Below, piece by piece: positions 6,142 to 11,200 of a stretch of 11,200 nt of DNA. The position numbers and the translations under genes are program-made. Each line of letters starts with the position of its first letter. The first letter of the stretch is position 1. A model generated the notes under the pieces. The model saw nothing but the letters and a program-made list of their open reading frames with translations, had not been told where the DNA came from and ran no database searches. This DNA comes from Nitrospirota bacterium. GTDB taxonomy: Bacteria > Nitrospirota > UBA9217. The DNA lies in NCBI GenBank assembly GCA_027456925.1, contig DAIDTZ010000030.1, forward strand, positions 1 to 11,200, given 5' to 3'.

Positions 6142-7673
6142 GCGGGAGGGTGCTTCATTTCCTTTTCGCGGTACAGTTTTCTCAGCTCTTTTTTCATGAT
6201 CTTGCCCGTTGCCGTCCTGGGGAGGTCTTCCGTCATAATGAACCGGCGCGGGATCTTGTAATGCGCCACGTGCTCGGAAAGATAATCCCTGAGCATTTTC
6301 GGAGTCGCCTGCGTTCCTTCCTTGTGAACGACGTACATGATCGGCAGTTCTTTCCCTTCTTCATGTTCGTGCGGCACGCCGATCATGGAACAGTCCTGGA
6401 CCGCGCGATGCCGGCAGAGCGCTTCCTCGACCTCATAGGGGTAAACGTTGAGGCCGTCCACGATGATCATGTCCTTCTTGCGGTCGATGATCCTGATGTG
6501 GCCTGAACGGTCGATGGAAGCGATGTCGCCGGTGTAGAGCCAGCCGTCCCTGATGGCCTTGGACGTCTCCTCCGGTTTGTTCAGGTACCCTTGCATCACG
6601 TTCGGGCCTTTGACGATCAGTTCCCCGGCCACTCCCGGGGGAAATTCCTGACCGTTGTCGTCGACCACTTTGACCTGTATCCCGGGCAACGGCAGGCCCA
6701 CCGTGCCGGGCTTCCTCTTATCCTTTTCGAGCGGGTTGAACGAAACCACGGGCGCGGCTTCGGTTAAGCCGTATCCTTCCAGGAGCGGGACTTTGAATGC
6801 TCTCTCGAACTCGTCGATTACTTTCACGGGCAGGGGCGCGGCGCCGGATACGCACAGTCTCAGGTTTAAGAGGAACTTTACGAAAAAGGGCATGTTCCGC
6901 TCGGCGAGGATCTTGTAGACCGTGGGGATGGCCACAAAAAGCGTGATACGGTCCACGATAAGGCTTTTGACGACACGGTTAAAGGGTCGGACCGAGGGGA
7001 GGAGGGAGATCATCGCCCCGGTGATGAGCGGGAGGATGACGCAGACGGTATAGGTGAAGGAATGAAACAGCGGAAGAAACACGACGAACCGGTCCTTCCC
7101 CGTAATGTGGATCACCTCTGTCGGGGCCAAGGCGTTTGAGAGAATGTTCCGGTGCGTCAGCAGCGCTCCCTTTGGCCTGCCGGTCGTGCCCGACGTATAC
7201 AGCACCGTCGAGACATCGTCAGCTGAATGGCCAGGGGCCTTGAAGGGGTCGCCGGGGAGGGAGGAATGGGCGATCTCGGAAAGCGTGAGAAAGGAGCGGG
7301 CGCCGCTCTTGTCAAGTTTGTGCACGGTCTTGGCGCAATCGGCGTCGTAGAGACAAAACAACACGCCGGCATCGTTCAGGATAAAGTCGATTTCCTCGTG
7401 CGTCAAAAGGTTGTTCAGCGGAAGCACGATGCCGCCGCCGCGGATGATGCCGAAGTACGCTGCAATGTAATGGGGGCAGTTGTGACAAAGAAGGGCGATC
7501 CGGTCCCCCGGTTTCATGCCCCGATCTGCGAGGAACGCGGCAAATATGTCGGCCAGCCGGTCCATCTCGCGAAAGGAAAATTTTTTGCCCTCAAATTTTA
7601 CGAAGGTCTTGCGCGGGGTAATGGCCGCACGCTTGCGCAGAACGTGGTCCAGAGGAAGGATATCCTTGATCAT
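6138..7673 (-). CDS. Long-chain-fatty-acid-CoA ligase (AMP-forming acyl-CoA synthetase)
   Basis: At 511 residues this matches the short bacterial acyl-CoA synthetases such as Bacillus LcfB. It should activate a carboxylate with ATP to an acyl-adenylate and transfer it to CoA. ANL-superfamily motifs are complete: P-loop YTSGTTGRPKG (159-169), YGLTE (301-305), YTGD (380-383), hinge region DRKKDMIIVDGLNVYPYEVE (397-416) and the C-terminal catalytic lysine in TATGKIMKK (K491). No membrane helix or signal peptide is visible, so it is probably cytoplasmic or peripheral. Chain-length preference cannot be read; aryl or branched acids are also possible. The ATG has no Shine-Dalgarno sequence and lies just after a -10 box. 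A CPBP protease gene follows with a 4-nt overlap. Confidence 0.93.
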   Translation of the reverse strand: MIKDILPLDHVLRKRAAITPRKTFVKFEGKKFSFREMDRLADIFAAFLADRGMKPGDRIALLCHNCPHYIAAYFGIIRGGGIVLPLNNLLTHEEIDFILNDAGVLFCLYDADCAKTVHKLDKSGARSFLTLSEIAHSSLPGDPFKAPGHSADDVSTVLYTSGTTGRPKGALLTHRNILSNALAPTEVIHITGKDRFVVFLPLFHSFTYTVCVILPLITGAMISLLPSVRPFNRVVKSLIVDRITLFVAIPTVYKILAERNMPFFVKFLLNLRLCVSGAAPLPVKVIDEFERAFKVPLLEGYGLTEAAPVVSFNPLEKDKRKPGTVGLPLPGIQVKVVDDNGQEFPPGVAGELIVKGPNVMQGYLNKPEETSKAIRDGWLYTGDIASIDRSGHIRIIDRKKDMIIVDGLNVYPYEVEEALCRHRAVQDCSMIGVPHEHEEGKELPIMYVVHKEGTQATPKMLRDYLSEHVAHYKIPRRFIMTEDLPRTATGKIMKKELRKLYREKEMKHPPA

Positions 7674-7685
7674 GCGCGTCAGTAT

Positions 7686-7714
7686 ATCATAGTCGGGAAA
7701 GCGGGAGAAGTGAA
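7686..7714 (-). promoter_or_regulatory. Promoter of the acyl-CoA synthetase/protease operon, possibly giving a leaderless mRNA
   Basis: On the minus strand TTCACT (7714-7709) and TATGAT (7691-7686) are 17 nt apart (4/6 and 5/6 matches). The ATG start at 7673 is only 12 nt past the -10 box, so the expected transcript start near 7679 leaves about six untranslated bases with no ribosome site. Confidence 0.5.
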
Positions 7715-7833
7715 AAAACGGTCATGTCAGGCCCTCCTGTCTCCGAAAACAAAATCTGCGCCCAAAGGCGCAAGCTCGGCTTTTTTGCCGGCCCGCGGGG
7801 ATGAACTGAACTGCCCAACACGACCCCGGGTCC

Positions 7834-7862
7834 TTGACAATATACAGGATTTGATCTATCCT
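7834..7862 (+). promoter_or_regulatory. Sigma70 promoter of tpx
   Basis: A perfect -35 TTGACA (7834-7839), a 17-nt spacer and TATCCT (7857-7862, 4/6) point to tpx, with a start near 7869 and a leader of about 70 nt. A small inverted repeat AGGAT (7846-7850) / ATCCT (7858-7862) overlaps the spacer and -10 box and could be an operator, though such short arms can occur by chance. Confidence 0.6.
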
Positions 7863-7938
7863 TTATCCAGGTAGAGAGACTGCAACAGGTGATTTCATCT
7901 ACGGGAGAAGGTTGTGAGATTTTTGGAGGAGGCACGCA

Positions 7939-8469
7939 ATGGAACGAAAAGGAATTGTTACCATGAAAGGAAAACCGCTCACCCTCATCGGGCCCGACAT
8001 CAAGCCCGGGGATAAAGCGCCGGACTTCATTGTGCTGGACGGGTCCCAGGTCGAGGTCAGGCTCGGCGATTTTGCGGGCAAGACGAAGATCATCAGCGTA
8101 ACGCCTTCGCTTGATACGCCGGTGTGCGACCTGCAGCTCCGGCGGTTCAACCATGAGGCGGCGAACCTGCCGCACGACGTCGTGGTGCTGAATATCAGCA
8201 TGGACCTTCCCTTTGCGATCATGCGGTTCTGCACAACGGCGGAAATCGACCGGGCAAAAGCGCTGTCTGACCACCGCGAAGCGTCGTTCGGGACGGCCTA
8301 CGGCGTTCTGATGAAGGAACCGCGGCTTCTCGCGAGGTCGATCTTTATCATCGACAAGGACGATGTTGTTCGGTATAAAGAGATTGTTCCCGAGCAGTCA
8401 AATCATCCGGACTATGAAAAAGCCCTGTCCGCTCTCCTCATGATCACGGGCCGGGCAAAAGCGGCATAG
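7939..8469 (+). CDS. tpx: Thiol peroxidase Tpx (atypical 2-Cys peroxiredoxin)
   Basis: Tpx reduces H2O2 and organic hydroperoxides with electrons from thioredoxin. The protein has 176 residues (E. coli Tpx about 168), with a thioredoxin-like fold from about residue 22. The peroxidatic cysteine C63 sits in SLDTPVCD, with T60 in the family TxxC arrangement; the resolving cysteine C98 is in MRFCTT, as in E. coli Tpx. The active-site arginine is probably R133 in LLARSIFIID. No signal peptide is visible, so it is cytoplasmic. The ATG follows GGAGGAGG with a 6-nt gap. An N-terminal tail about ten residues longer than in E. coli precedes the core; an internal ATG (codon 9) is less likely because it lacks a ribosome site. 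It is transcribed alone from its own promoter and ends in the hairpin shared with the convergent cold-shock gene. Confidence 0.96.
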   Translation: MERKGIVTMKGKPLTLIGPDIKPGDKAPDFIVLDGSQVEVRLGDFAGKTKIISVTPSLDTPVCDLQLRRFNHEAANLPHDVVVLNISMDLPFAIMRFCTTAEIDRAKALSDHREASFGTAYGVLMKEPRLLARSIFIIDKDDVVRYKEIVPEQSNHPDYEKALSALLMITGRAKAA

Positions 8470-8499
8470 GGGCTTTCCGGAGCGGAGGACATCGGCGTG

Positions 8500-8537
8500 A
8501 AAAAAAAGGCCGGTCTCGGAATCGAGGCCGGCCTTTT
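8500..8537. terminator. Bidirectional intrinsic terminator between tpx and the cold-shock gene
   Basis: Bases 8504-8518 pair with 8523-8537 in a 15-bp stem (one T:G wobble at 8514/8527) around a GAAT loop, with arms AAAAGGCCGG and CCGGCCTTTT outermost. On the minus strand the stem is followed by eight U's (A-run 8500-8507), ideal for the cold-shock mRNA. On the plus strand the U-run is four, weaker but usable for tpx. Confidence 0.9.
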
Positions 8538-8550
8538 AAAAGTTCGGCGC

Positions 8551-8751
8551 TTAGAGTTTTACGACATTCGCTGCTTTCGGGCCTTTAGGGCTGTCAACGA
8601 CGTCGAACGTCACTCCCTGACCTTCGGACAGGCTCTTAAAGCCGCTGTCCTGGATGTCTGAGAAGTGGACGAAAACATCTCCGCCGTCTTCCTTGGTAAT
8701 GAATCCAAATCCCTTGGAATCATTGAACCACTTAACGGTTCCTTTTGCCAT
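8551..8751 (-). CDS. csp: Cold-shock protein (CspA family, single CSD)
   Basis: A 66-residue single cold-shock domain that binds single-stranded RNA/DNA and acts as an RNA chaperone. The N-terminal MAKGTVKWFN, RNP1 motif KGFGFI (13-18) and RNP2 motif VFVHF (26-30) are intact, with the aromatic residues that stack on nucleobases (W8, F9, F15, F17, F27, F30). Length is typical. The ribosome site AAGGAGGT (8768-8761) is a perfect anti-Shine-Dalgarno match 9 nt before the ATG, suggesting high expression. The mRNA ends in a strong terminator right after the stop. Upstream lie a second minus-strand terminator and a G-run element in the probable 5' UTR. Long structured leaders are common for csp genes and often carry temperature control; whether this one does is unknown. 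Which paralogue it is cannot be told. Confidence 0.96.
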   Translation of the reverse strand: MAKGTVKWFNDSKGFGFITKEDGGDVFVHFSDIQDSGFKSLSEGQGVTFDVVDSPKGPKAANVVKL

Positions 8752-8781
8752 TCAGATCGGACCTCCTTCCTTCTAATAACG

Positions 8782-8833
8782 CCCCCTCTCCCTTTTCCCT
8801 CTCCCACCCGGGGAGAGGGGCAGGGGTGAGGGG
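8782..8833. repeat. G-run/C-run inverted-repeat element with potential G-quadruplexes on both strands, in the csp leader
   Basis: CCCTCTCCC occurs at 8784-8792 and 8797-8805. The second copy pairs perfectly with GGGAGAGGG (8811-8819) across a 5-nt loop. On the minus (mRNA) strand 8809-8782 has five G-runs of at least three with loops of 1, 3, 4 and 3 nt. On the plus strand 8810-8833 has four GGGG runs with loops of 3, 2 and 3 nt. The sequence looks like a widespread class of dispersed intergenic repeat built from CCCTCTCCC/GGGAGAGGG, which I recall from other genomes; copy number here cannot be seen. Confidence 0.7.
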
Positions 8834-8835
8834 AG

Positions 8836-8865
8836 TTTATATATTGAAGATGACGGAACTGTCAT
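8836..8865 (-). promoter_or_regulatory. Candidate csp promoter, downstream of the leader terminator
   Basis: On the minus strand ATGACA (8865-8860, 5/6) and TATAAA (8841-8836, 5/6) are 18 nt apart. The transcript would start near 8829, giving a 5' UTR of about 78 nt that carries the G-run element and the AAGGAGGT site. A short inverted pair ATGAC/GTCAT (8865-8861 / 8854-8850) lies inside the promoter. Confidence 0.45.
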
Positions 8866-8898
8866 AAAAAAAGCCGCAAAGCGTAAAATCTTTGCGGC
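8866..8898 (-). terminator. Intrinsic terminator upstream of csp on the minus strand
   Basis: GCCGCAAAG (8873-8881) and CTTTGCGGC (8890-8898) form a perfect 9-bp stem with an 8-nt loop. On the minus strand it is followed by seven U's (A-run 8866-8872). The plus strand has no U-run, so it works only toward csp. No minus-strand gene precedes it, so it must end a short RNA or attenuate csp transcription. Confidence 0.75.
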
Positions 8899-8926
8899 AC
8901 TCTCACAACAAAGACTTCCGTACTTC
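8866..8926 (-). ncRNA. Candidate ~60-nt small RNA or csp attenuator leader
   Basis: A minus-strand promoter-like pair (8933-8961) would start a transcript near 8926, and the perfect terminator at 8866-8898 would end it about 60 nt later. There is no open frame of note. Within it UCUUUG (8914-8909) can pair with CAAAGA (8894-8889) in the 5' arm of the terminator, a possible antiterminator. This makes either a free small RNA or an attenuated leader of csp reasonable. Both are inference from structure only. Confidence 0.35.
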
Positions 8927-8932
8927 GACGGA

Positions 8933-8961
8933 ATAATTCCATAGTATCTGAAAAAAGTCAA
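8933..8961 (-). promoter_or_regulatory. Minus-strand sigma70-like promoter ahead of the leader terminator
   Basis: TTGACT (8961-8956, 5/6) and AATTAT (8938-8933, 4/6) are 17 nt apart on the minus strand. The -10 lies in the small palindrome GGAATTATTCC (8930s-8940). It would drive the short terminated RNA or a longer csp transcript. Confidence 0.45.
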
Positions 8962-9005
8962 GTATTTTGTGTGTTCCCTCCATCGTTCCAGCTCGTTGCG
9001 CGGTG

Positions 9006-9034
9006 TGGACAGGTCCAATTGGAGAGGGTATACT
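9006..9034 (+). promoter_or_regulatory. Sigma70 promoter of the M3 peptidase gene
   Basis: TGGACA (9006-9011, 5/6) and TATACT (9029-9034, 5/6) are 17 nt apart. Transcription should start near 9041, about 20 nt before the ATG at 9062, leaving just enough room for the AAGGAG site. This also argues against the longer GTG-started frame from 8969, which would begin upstream of the promoter. Confidence 0.65.
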
Positions 9035-9061
9035 TTGGGGAGAACGTCGCAAGGAGAGAAC

Positions 9062-10894
9062 ATGCCCCGTACCCGTCAACAGAAGGTAAAAGTAAAGCGC
9101 ACCCTCTGGAACCTCAAACCGCTGTTCGCAAGCGATAACGATCCGCGCATGGAAGAAAAACGCAAGATCGTCGCGAAACAGAGCTCCGCCTTCATCAACG
9201 CGTGGAAGGACCGGACCGATTACCTCGAAGACCCCCTTGTCCTGAAGCAGGCGCTCGACCAGTATGAATGGTGGAAGCGGGAATGGGGAACCGACGGCAA
9301 CGAGGGCTACGATGTCTGGCTCAGGACGCAGCAGGACCAGACCGATGCAAAGCTTAAGGCCAAATTCAATAAAATAGAAGAGTTCAGCAAAAAACTGGAG
9401 AACGAAAGCCAGTTCTTTTATTTGCGCATCGCCAGGATCAAACCCGAGCTTCAGGAACGCTTCCTCACGCACAGCGCCCTCGGGAAGTACCATCATTTTC
9501 TGGAACGCATTTTTGCCGAATCCCGGTATCACTTGAGCGAGCCCGAAGAAAAAATCATGAACCTCAAGTCGGCCACCTCCTACTCGAACTGGACCAGGAT
9601 GACCTCGGAGTTCCTCTCCAGGGAAGAACGGGCCGTACTGACGGAAAAAGGCGTGAAAAAGGTCCTGCCGTTTTCGGAAGTCACCGGCCTCATGAACAGC
9701 AAGCATAAGCGCGTCCGGGACCGAGCTGCCGAGGCCTTCAACGACATCCTGAAAAAAAACGTCGACGTTGCCGAAGCGGAGATCAATTCCGTCCTCGCCA
9801 ATAAAAAGGTGGACGATGAGCTGCGCAGTGCTCCGAGACCGGATACGCTGCGGCACGTCGCCGATGACATCGAGAGCGAGGTCGTGGATGCGCTCATCGC
9901 TTCCGTGGCCGGCCGTTTCGACATCCCGGCGCGGTATTACGCGCTCAAGGCGAAGCTGCTCAAGATCAAGCGGCTCGAGTACCATGAGCGGAACGTGGAG
10001 TACGGGGTCGTGGCCGAGCGGTATCCCTATCCGCAATCAGTGGACCTGGTCTACACCGTGATGAACAAGCTCGACAGGAAATTCGGCGAGATCTTTGCCG
10101 GCTTCATCGAGAACGGCCAGATCGACGCGTTCCCGCGGAAGGGCAAGGACAGCGGCGCTTTCTGCATGCACCACCTCATCACCCAGCCGACGTACATTCT
10201 CCTGAACCACACGAACAAGCTGCATGACGTCCTGACGATCGCGCACGAGCTCGGCCACGGCATCAACAACGAGTTGATCCGGGAGAAGCAGCAGGCCCTC
10301 GACTTCGGCACGCCGACCTCGACTGCCGAGGTGGCGAGCACGTTCATGGAGGATTTTGTGCTCGAAGAGATCATCCGGAGCGCCGGCGATGAACTGCGGC
10401 TTGCCATCATGATGCAGAAGCTGAACGATGACGTGTCCTCGATCTTTCGACAGGCGGCCTGTTACCGGTTCGAGCAGGAATTACACGCGGTCTTTCGGAC
10501 CAAGGGATATTTGCCGAAAGAAGAGCTCGGGACCTTATTCCGGAAGCACATGGCCGCGTATATGGGAAAGGCCGTGGAACAGTCGGAAGGTTCGGAAAAC
10601 TGGTGGGTCTACTGGAGCCATATCCGGTATTTCTTCTATGTCTATTCTTACGCGGGCGGACTTTTGATCTCGAAGGCGCTCCAGAATTCGGTAAAGAGGG
10701 ACCCCGCCTTCATTGAGAAGGTCAAGGAATTTTTGTCTGCCGGACTGTCGGATTCGCCGAAGAACATCTTTCACCGGCTTGGAATCGATATTACGGACAA
10801 GCAGTTCTGGGGCAAGGGTTTGGACGAAGTTGAAAAACTGCTGAACGAGACCGAGGCGCTGGCCAGAAAGCTGGGGAAGATAAAGACCAGGTAG
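9062..10894 (+). CDS. pepF: M3-family zinc oligoendopeptidase (PepF-like)
   Basis: A 610-residue cytoplasmic metallopeptidase of clan MA family M3, about the usual PepF length (near 600). It should cleave short peptides left by larger proteases. The zinc site is HELGH (395-399), with E396 as catalytic base and E423 in TAEVASTFME as third ligand. Upstream GAFCMHHLITQPTYILLNH (365-383) is the substrate-binding strand typical of the family, and YSYAGGLLIS (528-537) lies in the C-terminal helical domain. The N-terminal ~180 residues are helical and charged, without signal peptide. The ATG at 9062 is chosen because AAGGAG lies 5 nt upstream and a good promoter ends at 9034. An in-frame GTG at 8969 would add 31 unlike residues. 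It converges with the S4-protein gene after 35 nt. Peptide preference is unknown. Confidence 0.92.
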   Translation: MPRTRQQKVKVKRTLWNLKPLFASDNDPRMEEKRKIVAKQSSAFINAWKDRTDYLEDPLVLKQALDQYEWWKREWGTDGNEGYDVWLRTQQDQTDAKLKAKFNKIEEFSKKLENESQFFYLRIARIKPELQERFLTHSALGKYHHFLERIFAESRYHLSEPEEKIMNLKSATSYSNWTRMTSEFLSREERAVLTEKGVKKVLPFSEVTGLMNSKHKRVRDRAAEAFNDILKKNVDVAEAEINSVLANKKVDDELRSAPRPDTLRHVADDIESEVVDALIASVAGRFDIPARYYALKAKLLKIKRLEYHERNVEYGVVAERYPYPQSVDLVYTVMNKLDRKFGEIFAGFIENGQIDAFPRKGKDSGAFCMHHLITQPTYILLNHTNKLHDVLTIAHELGHGINNELIREKQQALDFGTPTSTAEVASTFMEDFVLEEIIRSAGDELRLAIMMQKLNDDVSSIFRQAACYRFEQELHAVFRTKGYLPKEELGTLFRKHMAAYMGKAVEQSEGSENWWVYWSHIRYFFYVYSYAGGLLISKALQNSVKRDPAFIEKVKEFLSAGLSDSPKNIFHRLGIDITDKQFWGKGLDEVEKLLNETEALARKLGKIKTR

Positions 10895-10929
10895 TCGCGA
10901 TAATCCTTTTCGCTTTTTTCCCGATCAAG

Positions 10930-11136
10930 TTATGCAACAGTAATCTTGTGACCGTCGCATTCGACGATTTGGCCAGCCCGTATTTTACAGCGTTTTCGTA
11001 ATTCCACGAGACCGTTGACTTTGACGCGGCCCTCCGAGATAACGGTATTTGCCATCCCTCCCGTATTGCACAGCCCCATGATTTTGAGCAAATCGTTCAA
11101 CTTGATGAAATCATCGGTTTCCAGTTTAAATTCCAT
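10930..11136 (-). CDS. ybcJ: S4-domain RNA-binding protein, YbcJ-like
   Basis: A 68-residue protein consisting only of an S4 RNA-binding domain, the same length and layout as E. coli YbcJ (about 70). The conserved parts are IKLNDLLKIMGLCNTGGMA (11-29), the core ISEGRVKVNG (33-42), and VELRKRCKIRAGQ (44-56), whose basic face contacts RNA. The end is an EC-DGHKITV strand. YbcJ-like proteins are thought to bind structured RNA, possibly rRNA; the role is not settled. The ATG is preceded by AAGGA with a gap of about 6 nt. It is convergent with the peptidase gene. The 64 nt upstream to the window edge shows no clear promoter. Confidence 0.93.
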   Translation of the reverse strand: MEFKLETDDFIKLNDLLKIMGLCNTGGMANTVISEGRVKVNGLVELRKRCKIRAGQIVECDGHKITVA

Positions 11137-11200
11137 TAAGTATCCTTAAAAATCTCTTATTAAAGTGAGCTACGCTAAAAGGGCAAGAAGGTACAGCAGC

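Noticed and set aside
5290..6261. 323-codon plus-strand open frame opposite the CPBP protease
   Set aside because: Low-complexity Gln/Gly/Arg/Asp-rich product opposite a gene with full catalytic motifs.
7758..7786. GCGCC-CAAA-GGCGC hairpin and a nearby T6 run between the divergent synthetase and tpx genes
   Set aside because: The T-run is about 10 nt from the stem and no transcript is expected to end there on the plus strand.
7227..7874. 215-codon plus-strand open frame over the acyl-CoA synthetase start and the tpx promoter
   Set aside because: Antisense to a real gene and crossing two promoters; no recognisable domain.
7687..8274. 195-codon minus-strand open frame opposite tpx
   Set aside because: Antisense to tpx, which has both catalytic cysteines and a strong ribosome site.
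8903..10036. 377-codon minus-strand open frame opposite the M3 peptidase
   Set aside because: Shadow of pepF; it would also run through the peptidase promoter and the csp upstream region.
10897..10919. GCGA/TCGC hairpin with six T's after the M3 peptidase gene
   Set aside because: A 4-bp stem with a 9-nt loop; may help termination but cannot be supported.
11137..11200. Possible 3' end of another minus-strand gene (Leu-rich codons ending in TAG near 11171)
   Set aside because: Only about ten codons are visible before the window ends; not enough to tell coding from chance.

Overview
The window is compact, G+C-rich bacterial chromosome (roughly 55-60% by eye) holding eleven protein genes, one of them cut by the left edge. 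Long antisense open frames lie opposite most real genes, as expected with G/C-rich third codon positions. The content suggests a rod-shaped Gram-negative bacterium: an mreB-mreC pair, a thiol peroxidase, an oligoendopeptidase F-type enzyme, a cold-shock protein and a YbcJ-like S4 protein. A Desulfobacterota/Nitrospirota-type genome is my best guess, but the sequence does not prove it. I see no insertion sequence, phage gene, CRISPR array, tRNA or rRNA.

Left part (1-1774, minus strand): a small RDD-family membrane protein, then the cell-shape gene mreB, then the first 39 codons of mreC, all in one direction. mreB and mreC are 16 nt apart and clearly belong to one operon. The RDD gene has a readable promoter of its own. 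Middle-left (1775-5290, plus strand): a 322-nt gene-free stretch with hairpins, then a small two-domain protein (zinc ribbon plus a small beta domain), a THUMP-type RNA methyltransferase, and a stand-alone FAD/NAD(P)H oxidoreductase.

Middle (5311-7673, minus strand): an AMP-forming acyl-CoA synthetase whose stop overlaps the start of a CPBP-family intramembrane protease gene (ATGA overlap), so the two are probably translationally coupled. The synthetase start lies only 12 nt after a good -10 box and has no Shine-Dalgarno sequence, so its mRNA may be leaderless. The thiol peroxidase gene tpx is divergent from it and has a consensus TTGACA promoter.

Right part (7939-11200): tpx (+) and a cold-shock protein gene (-) converge on one strong 15-bp hairpin that can terminate both. 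The 310 nt upstream of the cold-shock gene is the most interesting non-coding stretch. In order on the minus strand it has a sigma70-like promoter, a perfect 9-bp terminator hairpin with seven U's, a second promoter, and then a G/C-run element with potential G-quadruplexes on both strands, placed in the cold-shock 5' UTR. This could be a ~60-nt small RNA or an attenuator. Next come an M3-family oligopeptidase (+) with its own promoter and, convergent to it, a YbcJ-like S4 RNA-binding protein (-).

Most genes are housekeeping. Candidates for something new are the csp upstream region, the zinc-ribbon/beta-domain protein, and the coupling of an acyl-CoA synthetase to an intramembrane protease.
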